The notes beneath the pieces were generated by a model. It saw nothing but the letters and a program-made list of their open reading frames with translations. It did no database searches and was not told the DNA's origin. DNA of 64,000 nucleotides from Synchiropus splendidus (lineage: Eukaryota; Chordata; Actinopteri; Syngnathiformes; Callionymidae). The position numbers were made by a program, and so were the translations under genes. Positions 1 to 13,892 of the stretch are shown here, piece after piece (positions within the stretch are counted from its first letter, which is position 1; each line of letters opens with the position of its first letter). The stretch covers positions 16,071,001 to 16,135,000 of the forward strand of contig NC_071351.1 in the NCBI RefSeq assembly GCF_027744825.2. The letters run 5' to 3'.

Positions 1-188
1 ATCAAATCTAAGCTGTCTGAAGTGTTTTTCGAAAGTTATCAACACTTTTATGTTTGGCGTTCCGAAACCCACCTTATGTCAGGCTGAAAAGCGTTTTTGT
101 GCATTGTGCCATAACTTCTCAGGGAAGCTTCAGAAGATGAAATTTTAACCCCCCACTATAGCAGAAAGGGTCTTTCTAGTAGTTGCAC
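1..188. repeat. Representative family A monomer with landmarks
   Basis: This is the first complete monomer in the phase used here. Landmarks by position: TTTCGAAA palindrome at 27-34, followed by GTTATCAACAC; GGCGTTCCGAAACCC around 57-70; the variable cassette GAAAAGCGTTTTTGTGC at about 86-102; HindIII site AAGCTT at 125-130 inside the 8-bp palindrome GAAGCTTC; CTCCCACTATAGCAG at about 150-164; GTAGTTGCAC at the end. This copy departs from the commonest version at a few bases, for example CTTATGTCAGG where most copies have CTTATCTCAGG. Phase and strand are arbitrary choices. Confidence 0.95.
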
Positions 189-376
189 ATCAAATCTAAG
201 CTGTCTGAAGTGTTTTTCGAAAGTTATCAACACTTTTATGTTTGGCGTTCCGAAACCCACCTTATCTCAGGTTGAAAAGCGTTTTTGTGGATTGTGCCAT
301 AACTTTTCAGGGAAGCTTCAGAACATGAAATTTTAACCTCCCACTATAGCAGAAAGGGTCTTTCTAGTAGTTGCAC

Positions 377-554
377 ATCAAATCTAAGCTGTCTGAAGTG
401 TTTTTCGAAAGTTATCAACACTTATGTTTTGCGTTCCGAAACCCACCTTATCTCAGGCTGAAAAGCGTTTTTGTGCATTGTGCCATAACTTTTCAGGGAA
501 GCTTCAGAACATGAAATTTTAACGTCCCACTATAGCAGAAAGTAGTAGTTGCAC
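377..554. repeat. Shortened monomer (178 bp) with 8-bp deletion
   Basis: The usual GCAGAAAGGGTCTTTCTAG is missing GGTCTTTC, which joins GCAGAAAG directly to TAGTAG at 542/543. A further 2-bp loss in the CACTTTTATG stretch brings the copy to 178 bp. Confidence 0.9.
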
Positions 555-2057
555 ATCAAATCTAAGCTGTCTGAAGTGTTTTTCGAAAGTTATCAACACT
601 TTTGTTTGGCGTTCCGAAACCCACCTTATCTCAGGCTGAAAAGCTTTTTTTGTGCATTGTGCCATAACTTCTCAGGGAAGCTTCAGAAGATGAAATTTTA
701 ACCTCCCACTATAGCAGAAAGGGGCTTTCTAGTAGTTGCACATCAAATCTAAGCTGTCTGAAGTGTTTTTCGAAAGTTATCAACACTTTTATGTTTGGCG
801 TTCCGAAACCCACCTTATCTCAGGTTGAAAAGCGTTTTTGTGGATTGTGCCATAACTTTTCAGGGAAGCTTCAGAACATGAAATTTTAACCTCCCACTAT
901 AGCAGAAAGGGTCTTTCTAGTAGTTGCACATCAAATATAAGCTGTCTGAAGTGTTTTTCGAAAGTTATCAACACTTTTATGTTTGGCGTTCCGAAACCCA
1001 CCTTATCTCAGGCTGAAAAGCGTTTTTGTGCATTGTGCCATAACTTTTCAGGGAAGCTTCAGAACATAAAATTTTAACCTCCCACTATAGCAGAAAGGGC
1101 CTTTCTAGTTGTTGCACATCAAATCTAAGCTGTCTGAAGTGTTTTTCGAAAGTTATTAACACTTTTATGTTTGGCGTTCCGAAACCCACCTTATCTCAGG
1201 CTGAAAAGCGTTTTTACGCATTGTGCCATAACTTTTCAGGGAAGCTGCAGAACATGAAATTTTAACCTCCCACTATAGCAGAAAGGGTCTTCCTAGTAGT
1301 TGCACATCAAATCTAAGGTGTCTGAAGTGTTTTTCGAAAGTTATCAACACTTTTATGTTTGGCGGTCCGAAACCCACCTTATCTCAGGCTGAAAAGCGTT
1401 TTTGTGCATTGTGCCATAACTTTTCAGGGAGGCTTCAGAACATGAAATTTTAATGTCCCACGATAGCAGAAAGGGTCTTTCTAGTAGTTGCACATCAAAT
1501 CTAAGCTGTCTGAAGTGTTTTTCGAAAGTTATCAACACTTTTATGTTTGGCGTTCCGAAACCCACCTAATCTCAGGCTGAAAAGCGTTTTTGTGCATTGT
1601 GCCATAACTTTTCAGGGAAGCTTCAGAACATAAAATTTTAACCTCCCACTATAGCAGAAAGGGTCTTTCTAGTAGTTGCACATCAAATCTAAGCTGTCTG
1701 AAGTGTTTTTCGAAAGTTATCACCACTTTTATGTTTGCCGTTCCGAAACCCACCTTATCTCAGGCTGAAAAGCTTTTTTGTGCATTGTGCCATAACTTTT
1801 CAGGGAAACTTCAGAACATGAAATTTTAACCTCCCACTCTAGTAGAAAGGGTCTTTCTCGTAGTTGCACATCAAATCTAAGCAGTCTCAAGTGTTTTTCG
1901 AAAGTTATCAACACTTTTATGTTTGGCGTTCCGAAACCCACCTTATCTCAGGCTGAAAAGCGTTTCTACGCATTGCGCCATAACTTTTCAGGGAAGCTTC
2001 AGAACATGAAATTTTAACCTCCCACTTTAGCAGAAATGATCTTTCTAGTAGTTACTC

Positions 2058-2237
2058 ATCAAATCTAAGCTGTCTGAAGTGTTTTTCGAAAGTTATTAAC
2101 ACTTTTATGTTTGGCGTTCCGAAACCCACCTTATCTTAGGCTGAAAAGCGTTTTTGTGCATTGTGCCATAACTTCTCAGGGAAGCTTCAGAACATGAAAT
2201 TTTAACCTCCCACTATAGCAGAAAGTAGTAGTTGCAC
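2058..2237. repeat. Shortened monomer (180 bp) with the same 8-bp deletion
   Basis: The deletion junction (2225/2226) is identical to the one at 542/543, so the two monomers probably share an ancestor that was copied or moved about 1.7 kb. The neighbouring monomers differ in other variants. Confidence 0.88.
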
Positions 2238-5200
2238 ATCAAATATAAGCTGTCTGAAGTGTTTTTCGAAAGTTATCAACACTTTTATGTTTGGGGTTCC
2301 GAAACCCACCTTTTCTCAGGCTGAAAAGCGTTTTTGTGCATTGTGCCATAACTTTTCAGGGAGGCTTCAGAACATGAAATTTTAACCTCCCACTATAGCA
2401 GAAAGGGTCTTTCTAGTAGTTGCACATCAAATCTAAGCTTTTGAAGTGTTTTTCGAAAGTTATCAACACTTTTGTTTGGCGTTCCGAAACCCACCTTATT
2501 TCAGGCTGAAAAGCGTTTTTGTGCATTGTGCCATAACTTTTCAGGGAAGCTTCAGAACATAAAATTTTAACCTCCCACTATAGCAGAAAGGGTCTTTCTA
2601 GTAGTTTCACATCAAATCTAAGCTGTTTGAAGTGTTTTTCGAAAATTATCAACACTTTTATGTTTGGCGTTCCGAAACCCACCTTATCTCAGGCTGAAAA
2701 GCGTTTTTGTGCATTGTGCCAAAACTTCTCAGGGAATTTTCAGAACATGAAATTTTAACATCCCACAAAAGCAGAAAGAGTCTTTCTAGTAGTTCCACAT
2801 CAAATCTAAGCTATCTGAAGTTTATTTCGAAAGTTATCAACACTTTTATGTTTGGCGTTCCGAAACCCACCTTATCTCAGGCTGAAAAGCGTTTTTGTGC
2901 ATTGTGCCTTAAATTCTCAGGGAAGCTTCAGTACATGAAATTTTAACCTCCCACTATAGCAGAAAGGGTCTTTCTAGTAGTTGCACATCAAATCTAAGCT
3001 GTCTGAAGTGTTTTTCGAAAGTTATCAACACTTATGTTTGGCGTTCCGAAACCCACCTTATCTCAGGCTGAAAAGCGTTTTTGTGCATTGTGCCATAACT
3101 TTTCAGGGAAGCTTCAGAACATGAAATTTTAACCTCCCACTATAGCGGAAAGGGTCTTTCTAGTAGTTGCACATCAAATCTAAGTTGTCTGAAGTGTTTT
3201 TCGAAAGTTATCAACACTTTTATGTTTGGCGTTCCGAAACCCACCTTATCTCAGGCTGAAAAGCGTTTTTGTGCATTGTGCCATAACTTTTCAGGGAAGC
3301 TTCAGAACATGAAATTTTAACCTCCCACTATAGCCGAAGGGGTCTTTCTAGTAGTGGCACATCAAATCTAAGCTGTCTGAAGTGTTTTTCGAAAGTTATT
3401 AACACTTTTATGTTTGGCGTTCCGAAACCCACCTTATCTCAGGCTGAAAAGCGTTTTTGTGCATTGTGCCATAACTTCTCAGGGAAGCTTCAGAACATGA
3501 AATTTTAACCTCCCACTATAGCAGAAAGGGTCTTTCTAGTAGTTGCACATCAAATCTAAGCTGTCTGAAGTGTTTTTCGAAAAGTATCAACACTTTTATG
3601 TTTGGCGTTCTAAAAACCCACCTCAACTCAGGCTGAAAAGCGTTTTTGTGCATTGTGCCATAACTTTTCAGGGAAGCTTCAGAACATGAAATTTTAACCT
3701 CCCACTATAGCAGAAAGGGTCTTTCTAGTAGTTGCACATCAAATCTAAGCTGTCTCAAGTGTTTTTCGAAAGTTATCAACACTTTTATGTATTGCGTTCC
3801 GAAACCCACCTTATGTCAGGTTGAAAAGCGTTTTTGTGGATTGTGCCAAAACTTTTCAGGGAAGCTTCAGAACATGAAATTTTAACCTCCCACTATAGCA
3901 GAAAGGGTCTTTCTAGTAGTTGCACATCAAATCTAAGCTGTCTGAAGTGTTTTTCGAAAGTTATCAACACTTTTATGTTTGGCGTTCCGAAACCCACCTT
4001 ATCTCAGGCTGAAAAGCGTTTTTGTGCATTGTGCCATAACTTTTCAGGGAAGCTTCAGAACATAAAATTTTAACCTCCCACTATAGCAGAAAGGGTCTTT
4101 CTAGTAGTTGCACATCAAATCTAAGCTGTCTGAAGTGTTTTTCGAAAGTTAACAACACTTTTATGTTTGGCGTTCTAAAAACCCACCGTATCTCAGGCTG
4201 AAAAGCGTTTTTGTGCATTGTGCCATAACTTTTCAGGGAAGCTTCAGAACATGAAATTTTAACCTCCCACTATAGCAGAAAGGGTCTTTCCAGAAGTTGC
4301 ACATCAAATCTTAGCTGTCTGATGTGTTTTTCGAAAGTTATCAACACTTTTATGTTTGGCGTTCCGAAACCCACCTTATCTCAGGCTGAAAAGCGTTTTT
4401 GTGGATTGTGCCATAACTTTTCAGGGAAGCTTCAGAACATGAAATTTTAACCTCCCACTATAGCAGAAAGGGTCTTTCTAGTTGTTGCACATCAAATCTA
4501 AGCTGTCTGAAGTGTTTTTCGAAAGTTATCAACACTTTTATGTTTGGCGTTCCGAAACCCACCTTATCTCATGCTGAAAAGCGTTTTTGTGCATTGTGCC
4601 AAAACTTTTCAGGGAAGCTTCAGAACCTGAAATTTTAATCTCCCACTATAGCAGAAAGGGTCTTTCTAGTAGTTGCACATCAAATCTAAGCTGTCTGAAG
4701 TGTTTTTCGAAAGTTAGCAACACTTTTATGTTTGGCGTTCCGAAACCCACCTTATCTCAGGCTGAAAAGCGTTTTTGTGCAATGTGCCATAACTTTTCAG
4801 GGAAGCTTCAGAACATGAAATTTTAACCTCCCACTATAGCAGAAGGGGTCTTTCTAGGAGTGGCACAACAAATCTAAGATGTCTGAAGTGTTTTTCGAAA
4901 GTTATCAACACTTTTATGTTTGGCGTTCCGAAACCCACCTTATCTCAGGCTGAAAAGCGTTTTTGTGCATTGTGCCATAACTTTTCAGGGAAGCTTCAGA
5001 ACATAAAATTTTAACCTATCACTATAGCAGAAAGGGTCTTTCTAGTAGTTGCACATCAAATCTAAGCTGTCTGAAGTGTTTTTCGAAAGTTATCAACACT
5101 TTAATGTTTGGCGTTCTAAAAACCCACCTTATCTCAGGCTGAAAAGCGTTTTTGTGCATTGTGCCATAACTTTTCAGGGAAGCTTCAGAACATGAGATTT

Positions 5201-8200
5201 TAACCTCCCACTATAGCAGAATGGGTCTTTCTAGTAGGTGCACATCAAATCTAAGGTGTCTGAAGTGTTTTTCGAAAGTTATCAACACTTTTATGTTTGG
5301 CGTTCCGAAACCCTCCTTATCTCAGGCTGAAAAGCGTTTTTGTGCATTGTGCCATAACTTTTCAGGGAAGCTTCAGAACATGAAATTTTAACATCCCACT
5401 ATAGAAGAAAGGGTCTTTCTAGTAGTTGCACATAAAATCTAAGCTGTCTGAAGTGTTTTTCGATATTTTTCAACACTTTTATGTTTGGCTTTCCGAAACC
5501 CACCTTATCTCAGGCTGAAAAGCGTTTTTGTGCATTGTGCCATAACTTTTCAGGGAGGCTTCAGAACATGAAATTTTAACCTCCCACGATAGCAGAAAGG
5601 GTCTTTCTAGTAGTTGCACATCAAATCTAAGCTGTCTGAAGTGTTTTTCGAAAGTTATCAACACTTTTATGTTTGGCGTTCCGAAACCCACCTTATCTCA
5701 GGCTGAAAAGCGTTTTTGTGCATTGTGCCATAACTTTTCAGGGAAGCTTCAGAACATGAAATTTTAACCTCCCACTATAGCAGAAAGGGTCTTTCTAGTA
5801 GTTGCACATCAAATCTAAGCTGTCTGAAGTGTTTTTCGAAAGTTATTAACACTTTTATGTTTGGCGTTCCGAAACCCACCTTATCTCAGGCTGAAAAGCG
5901 TTTCTACGCATTGTGCCATAACTTTTCAGGGAAGCTTCAGAACATGAAATTTTAACCTCCCACTTTAGCAGAAATGGTCCTTCTAGTAGTTACTCATCAA
6001 ATCTAAGCTGTCTGAAGTGTTTTTCGAAAGTTATCAACACTTTTATGTTTGGCGTTCCGAAACCCACCTTATCTCAGGCTGAAAAGCGTTTTTGTGCATT
6101 GTGCCTTAACTTTTCAGCGTAGCTTCAGAACATGAAATTTTAACCTCCTACTATAGCAGAAAGGGTCTTTGTAGTAGTTGCACATCAAATCTAAGCTGTC
6201 TGAAGTGTTTTTCGAAAGTTATCAACACTTTTATGTTTGGCGTTCCGAACCCACCTTATGTCAGGCTGAAAAGCTTTTTTTCTGCATTGTGCCATAACTT
6301 CTCAGGGAAGCTTCAGAAGATGAAATTTTAACCCCCCACTATAGCAGAAAGGGTCTTTCTAGTAGTTGCACATCAAATCTAAGCTGTCTGAAGTGTTTTT
6401 CGAAAGTTATCAACACTTATGTTTGGCGTTCCGAAACCCACCTTATCTCAGGTTGAAAAGCGTATTTGTGGATTGTGCCATAACTTTTCAGGGAAGCTTC
6501 AGAACATGAAATTTTAACCTCCCACTATAGCAGAAAGGGTCTTTCTAGTAGTTGCACATCAAATATAAGCTGTCTGAAGTGTTTTTCGAAAGTTATCAAC
6601 ACTTTTATGTTTGGCGTTCCGAAACCCACCTTATCTCAGGCTGAAAAGCGTTTTTGTGCATTGTGCCATAACTTTTCAGGGAAGCTTCAGAACATGAAAT
6701 TTTAACCTCCCACTATAGCAGAAAGGGTCTTTCTAGAAGTTCCACATCAAATCTAAGCTGTCTGAAGTGTTTTTCGAAAGTTATCAACACTTTTATGTTT
6801 GGCGTTCCGAAACCCACCTTATCTCAGACTGAAAAGCGTTTTTGTACATTGTGCCATAACATTTCAGGGAAGCTTCAGAACATGAAATTTTAACCTCCCA
6901 CTATAGCAGAAAGGGTCTTTCTAGTGGTTGCACATCAAATCTAAGCTGTCTGAAGTGTTTTTCGAAAGTTATCAACACTTTTATGTTTGGCGTTCCGAAA
7001 CCCACCTTATCTCAGGCTGAAAAGCGTTTTTGTGCATTGTGCCAAAACTTTTCAGGGAAGCTTCAGAACATGAAATTTTAACCTCCCACTATAGCAAAAA
7101 GGGTCTTTCTAGTAGTTGCACATCAAATCTAAGCTGTCTGAAGTGTTTTTCGAAAGTTATCAACACTTTTATGTTTGGCGTTCCGAAACCCACCTTATCT
7201 CAGGCTGAAAAACTTTTTTACGCATTGTGCCATAACTTTTCAGGGAAGCTTCAAAACATGAAATTTTAACCTCCCACTATAGCAGAAAGGGTTTTTCTAG
7301 TAGTTGCACATCAAATCTAAGCTGTCTGAAGTGTTTTTCGAAAGTTATCAACACTTTTATGTTTGGCGTTCCGAAACCCACCTTATCTCAGGCTGAAAAG
7401 CGTTTTTGTGCATTGTGCCATAACTTTTCAGGGAAGCTTCAGAACATGAAATTTTAACCTCCCACTATAGCAGAAAGGGTCTTTCTAGTAGTTGCACATC
7501 AAATCTAAGCTGTCTGAAGTGTTTTTCGAAAGTTATCAACACTTTTATGTTTGGCGTTCCGAAACCTACCTTATCTCAGGCTGAAAAGCGTTTTTGTGCA
7601 TTGTGCCATAACTTTTCAGGGAAGCTTCAGAACATGAAATTTTCACCTCCCACTATAGCAGAAAGGGTCTTTCTAGTGGTTGCACATCAAATCTAAGCTG
7701 TCTGAAGTGTTTTTCGAAAGTTATCAACACTTTTATGTTTGGCGTTCCGAAACCCACCTTATCTCAGGCTGAAAAGCGTTTTTGTGCATTGTGCCAAAAC
7801 TTTTAAGGGAAGCTTCAGAACATGAAATTTTAACCTCCCACTATAGCAAAAAGGGTCTTTCTAGTAGTTGCACATGAAATCTAAGCTGTCTGAAGTGTTT
7901 TTCGAAAGTTATCAACACTTTTATGTTTGGCGTTCCGAAACCCACCTTATCTCAGGCTGAAAAGCGTTTTATGCATTGTGCCATAACTTTTCAGGGAAGC
8001 TTCAGAACATGAAATTTTAACCTCCCACTATAGCAGAAAGGGTCTTTCTAGTAGTTGCACATCAAATCTAAGCTGTCTGAAGTGTTTTTCGAAAGTTATC
8101 AACACTTTTATGTTTGGCGTTCCGAAACCCACCTTATCTCAGGCTGAAAAGCGTTTTTGGGCATTGTGCCATAACTTTTCAGGGAACCTTCAGAACATGA

Positions 8201-8440
8201 ATTTTTAATCTCCCACTACAGCAGAAAGGGTCTTTCTAGTAGTTGCACATCAAATCTAAGCTGTCTGAAGTGTTTTTCGAAAGTTATCAACATTTTTTTG
8301 TTTGGCGTTCTGAAACCAACCTTATCTCAGGCTGAAAAGCGTTTTTGTGCATTGTGCCATAACTTTTCAGGGAAGCTTCAGAACATGAAATTTTAACCTC
8401 CCACTATAGCAGAAAGGGTCTTTCTAGTAGTTGCACATCA

Positions 8441-8970
8441 AATCGAAGCAGTCTGAAGTGTTTTTCGAAAGTTATCAACACTTTTATGTTTGGCGTTCCG
8501 AAACCCACCTTATCTCAGCCTGAAAAGCGTTTTTGTGCATTGTGCCATAACTTTTCAGGGAAGCTTCAGAACATGAAATGTTAACCTCCCACTATAGCAG
8601 AAAGGGTCTTTCTAGTAGTTGCACATCAAATCTAAGCTGTCTGAAGTGTTTGTCGAAAGTTATCAACACTTTTATGATTGGCGTTCCGAAACCCACCTTA
8701 TCTCAGGCTGAAAAGCGTTTTTGTGCATTGTGCCATAACTTTTCAGGGAAGCTTCAGAACATGAAATTTTAACCTCCCACTATAGCAGAAAGGGACTTTC
8801 TAGTGGTTGCACATCAAATGTAAGCTGTCTGAAGTGTTTTTCGAAAGTTATCAACACTTTTATGTTTGGCGTTGCGAAACCCACCTTATCTCAGGCTGAA
8901 AAGTGTTTTTGTGCATTGTGCCATAACTTTTCAGGGAAGCTTCAGAACATGAAATTTTAACCTCCCACTA
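8441..8970. repeat. Variant trimer, copy 1
   Basis: Three consecutive monomers carry an unusual linked set of variants. The first has AATCGAAGCAGTCTG and CTCAGCCTG. The second has GTTTGTCGAAAG and TATGATTGG. The third has GGGACTTTCTAGTGG, AAATGTAAGC, GTTGCGAAAC and AAAGTGTTTTTG. The same set recurs at 11262 and 13893. This copy has a private T-to-G change giving GAAATGTTAACC near 8580. Confidence 0.88.
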
Positions 8971-9000
8971 TAGCAGAAAGGGTCTTTCTAGTAGTTGCAC

Positions 9001-9752
9001 ATCAAATCTAAGCTGTCTGAAGTGTTTTTCGAAAGTTATCAACACTTTTATGTTTGGCGTTCTAAAAACCCACCTTATCTCAGGCTGAAAAGCGTTTTTT
9101 TGCATTGTGCCATAACTTTTCAAGGAAGCTTCAGAACATGAAATTTTAACCTCCCACTATAGCAGAAAGGATCTTTGTAGTGGTTGCACATCAAATCTAA
9201 GCTGTCTGAAGTGTTTTTCGAAAGTTATCAACACTTTTATGTTTGGCGTTCCGAAACCCACCTTATCTCAGGCTGAAAAGCGTTTTGTGCATTGTGCCAA
9301 AAGTTTTCAGGGAAGCTTCAGAACATGAAATTTTAACCTCCCACTATAGCAGAAAGGGTCTTTCTAGTAGTTGCACATCAAATCTAAGCTGTCTGAAGTG
9401 TTTTTCGAAAGTTATCAACACTTTTATGTTTGGCGTTCTAAAAACCCACCTTATCTCAGGCTGAAAAGCGTTTTTTTGCATTGTGCCATAACTTTTCAAG
9501 GAAGCTTCAGAACATGAAATTTTAACCTCCCACTATAGCAGAAAGGATCTTTGTAGTGGTTGCACATCAAATCTAAGCTGTCTGAAGTGTTTTTCGAAAG
9601 TTATCAACACTTTTATGTTTGGCGTTCCGAAACCCACCTTATCTCAGGCTGAAAAGCGTTTTTGTGCATTGTGCCAAAAGTTTTCAGGGAAGCTTCAGAA
9701 CATGAAATTTTAACCTCCCACTATAGCAGAAAGGGTCTTTCTAGTAGTTGCA
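9001..9752. repeat. Tandem dimer duplication (2 x ~376 bp)
   Basis: Two adjacent copies of a two-monomer block, at 9001-9376 and 9377-9752. Both carry GTTCTAAAAACCC, a run of seven T before GCATTG, CTTTTCAAGGAAG, GGATCTTTGTAGTGG and GCCAAAAGTTTTC. The one difference I saw is a T-run of four in copy 1 (CGTTTTGTGC) against five in copy 2. The near identity points to a recent local duplication. Confidence 0.9.
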
Positions 9753-11261
9753 CATCAAATCTAAGCTGTCTGAAGTGTTTTTCGAAAGTTATCAACACTT
9801 TTATGTTTGGCGTTCCGAAACCCACCATATCTCTGGCTGAAAAGCGTTTTTGTGCATTGTGCCATAACTTTTCAGGGAAGCTTCAGAACATGAAATTTTA
9901 ACCTCCCACTATAGCAGAAAGGATCTTTCTAGTGGTTGCACATCAAGTCTAAGCTGTCTGAAGTTTTTTTCGAAAGTTATCAACACTTTTATGTTTGGCA
10001 TTCCGAAACCCACCTTATCTCAGGCTTAAAAGCGTTTTTGTGCATTGTGCAATAACTTTTCAGGGAAGCTTCAGAACATGAAATTTTAACCTCCCACTAT
10101 AGCAAAAAGGGTCTTTCTAGTAGTTGCACATCAAATCGAAGCTGTCTGAAGTGTTTTTCGAAAGTTATCAACACTTTTATGTTTGGCGTTCCGAAACCCA
10201 CCTTATCTCAGCCTGAAAAGCGTTTTTGTGCATTGTGCCATAACTTTTCAGGGAAGCTTCAGAACATGAAATTTTAACCTCCCACTATAGCAGAAAGGGT
10301 CTTTCTAGTAGTTGCACATCAAATCTAAGCTGTCTGAAGTGTTTTTCGAAAGTTATCAACACTTTTATGTTTGGCGTTCCGAAACCCACCTTATCTCAAG
10401 CTGAAAAGCGTTTTTGTGCATTGTGCCATAACTTTTCAGGGAAGCTTCAGAACATGAAATTTTAACCTCCCACTATAGCAGAAAGGGACTTTCTAGTGGT
10501 TGCACATCAAATCTAAGCTGTCTGAAGTGTTTTTCGAAAGTTATCAACACTTTTATGTTTGGCGTTCCGAAACCCACCTTATCTCAGGCTGAAAAGCGTT
10601 TTATGCATTATGCCATAACTTTTCAGGGAAGCTTCAGAACCTGAAATTTTAACCTCCCACTATAGCAGAAAGGGTCTTTCTAGTAGTTGCACATCAAATC
10701 TAAGCTGTCTGAAGTGTTTTTCGAAAGTTATCAACACTTTTATGTTTGGCGTTCCGAAACCCACCTTATCTCAGGCTGAAAAGCGTTTTTGTGCATTGTG
10801 CCATAACTTTTCAGGGAAGCTTCAGAACATGAAATTTTAACCTCCCACTATCGCAGAAAGGGTCTTTCTAGTAGTTGCACATCAAATCTAAGCTGTCTGA
10901 AGCGTTTTTCGAAAGTTATCAACACTTTTATGTTTGGCGTTCTAAAAACCCACCTTATCTCAGGCTGAAAAGCGTTTTTGTGCATTGTGCCATAACTTTT
11001 CAAGGAAGCTTCAGAACATGAAATTTTAACGTCCCACTATAGCAGAAAGGATCTTTGTAGTGGTTGCACATCAAATCTAAGCTGTCTGAAGTGTTTTTCG
11101 AAAGTTATCAGCACTTTTATGTTTGGCGTTCCGAAACCCACCTTGTCTCAGGTTGAAAAGCGTTTTTGTGCATTGTGCCATAACTTTTCAGGGAAGCTTC
11201 AGAACATGAAATTTTAACCTCCCACTATAGCAAAAAGGGTCTTTCTAGTAGTTGCACATCA

Positions 11262-11790
11262 AATCGAAGCAGTCTGAAGTGTTTTTCGAAAGTTATCAAC
11301 ACTTTTATGTTTGGCGTTCCGAAACCCACCTTATCTCAGCCTGAAAAGCGTTTTTGTGCATTGTGCCATAACTTTTCAGGGAAGCTTCAGAACATGAAAT
11401 TTTAACCTCCCACTATAGCAGAAAGGGTCTTTCTAGTAGTTGCACATCAAATCTAAGCTGTCTGAAGTGTTTGTCGAAAGTTATCAACACTTTTATGATT
11501 GGCGTTCCGAAACCCACCTTATCTCAGGCTGAAAAGCGTTTTTGTGCATTGTGCCATAACTTTTCAGGGAAGCTTCAGAACATGAAATTTTAACCTCCCA
11601 CTATAGCAGAAAGGGACTTTCTAGTGGTTGCACATCAAATGTAAGCTGTCTGAAGTGTTTTTCGAAAGTTATCAACACTTTTATGTTTGGCGTTGCGAAA
11701 CCCACCTTATCTCAGGCTGAAAAGTGTTTTTGTGCATTGTGCCATAGCTTTTCAGGGAAGCTTCAGAACATGAAATTTTAACCTCCCACT
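11262..11790. repeat. Variant trimer, copy 2
   Basis: It matches the trimer at 8441 at an offset of 2821 bp (15 monomers), with all the linked diagnostic variants. A private change gives GCCATAGCTTTTC near 11746. Confidence 0.88.
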
Positions 11791-13892
11791 ATAGCAGAAA
11801 GGGTCTTTCTATTAGTTGAACATCAAATCTAAGCTGTCTGATGTGTTTTTCGAAAGTTATTAACACTTTTATGTTTGGCGTTCCGAAACCCACCTTATCT
11901 CAGGCTGAAAACGGCTTTTTACGCATTGTGCCAGAACTTTTCAGGGAAGCTTCAGAACATGAAATTTTAACCTCCCACTATAGCAGAAAGGGTCTTTCTA
12001 GTAGTTGCACATCAAATCTAAGCTGTCTGAAGTGTTTTTCGAAAGTTATCAACACTTTTATGTTTGGTGTTCCGAAACCCACCTTATCTCAGGCTGAAAA
12101 GCGTTTTTGTGCATTGTGCCATACCTTTTCAGGGAAGCTTCAGAACATGAAATTTTAACCTCCCACTATAGCAGAAAGGGTCTTTCTAGTTGTTGCACAT
12201 CAAATCTAAGCTGTCTGAAGTGTTTTTCGAAAGTTATCAACATTTTTGTTTTTTGTTCCGAAACCCACCTTATCTCAGGCTGAAAAGCGTTTTTGTGCAT
12301 TGTGCCATAACTTTTCAGGGAAGCTTCAGAACATGAAATTTTAACCTCCCGCTATAGCAGAAAGGGTCTTTCTAGTAGTTGCACATCAAATCTAAGCTGT
12401 CTGAAGTGTTTTTCGAAAGTTATCAACACTTTTATGTTTGGCGTACCGAAACCCACCTTATCTCAGGCTGAAAAGCGTTTTTGTGCGTTGTGCCATAACT
12501 TTTCAGGGAAGCTTCAGAACATGAAATTTTAACCTCCCACTATAGCAGAAAGGGTCTTTCTAGTAGTTGCACATCAAATCTAAGCTGTCAGAAGTGTTTT
12601 TCGAAAGTTATCAACACTTTTATGTTTGGCGTTCCGAAACCCACCTTATCTCAGGCTGAAAAGCGTTTTTGTGCATTGTGCCATAACTTTTCAGGGAAGC
12701 TTCAGAACATGAAATTTTAACCTCCCACTATAGCAGAAAGGGTCTTTCTAGTAGTTGCACATCAAATCTAAGCTGTCTGAAGTGTTTTTCGAAAGTTATT
12801 AACACTTTTATGTTTGGCGTTCCGAAACCCACCTTATCTCAGGCTGAAAACGCCTTTTTACGCATTGTGCCATAACGTTTCAGGGAAGCTTCAGAACATG
12901 AAATTTTGACCTCCCACTATAGCAGAAAGGGTCTTTCTAGTAGTTGCTCATCAAATCTAAGGTGTCTGAAGTGTTTTTCAAAAGTTATTAACACTTTTAT
13001 GTTTGGCGTACCGAAACCCACCTTATCTCAGGCTGAAAAGCGTTTTTACGCATTGTGCCATATCTTTTCAGGGAAGCTTCAGAACATGAAATTTTAACCT
13101 CCCACTATAGCAGAAAGGGTCTTCCTATTAGTTGCACATCAAATCTAAGCTGTCTGATGTGTTATTCGAAAGTTATTAACACTTTTATGTTTGGCGTTCC
13201 GAAACCCACCTTATCTCAGGCTGAAAACGCCTTTTTACGCATTGTGCCATAACTTTTCAGGGAAGCTTCAGAACATGAAATTTTAACCTCCCACTATAGC
13301 AGAAAGGGTCTTTCTAGTAGTTGCACATCAAATCTAAGCTGTCTGATGTTTTTCGAAAGTGATTAACACTTTTATGTTTGGCGTGCCGAAACCCACCTTA
13401 TCTCAGGCTGAAAAGCGTTTTTACGCATTGTGCCATCACTTTTCAGGGAAGCTTCAGAACATGAAATTTTAACCTCCCACTCTAGCAGAAAGGGTCTTTC
13501 TAGTAGTTGCACATCAAATCGAAGCTGTCTGAAGTGTTTTTCGAAAGTTATCAACACTTTTATGTTTGGCGTTCCCAAACCCACCTAATCTCAGGCTGAA
13601 AAGCGTTTTTGTGCATTGTGCCATAACTTTTCAGGGAAGCTTCAGAACATGAAATTTTAACCTCCCACTATAGCAGAAAGGATCTTTCTAGTGGTTGCAC
13701 ATCAAATCTAAGCTGTCTGAAGTGTTTTTCGAAAGTTATCAACACTTTTATGTTTGGCGTTCCGAAACCCACCTTATCTCAGGCTGAAAAGCGTTTTTGT
13801 GCATTGTGCCATAACTTTTCAGGGAAGCTTCAGAACATGAAATTTTAACCTCCCACTATAGCAAAAAGGGTCTTTCTAGTAGTTGCACATCA

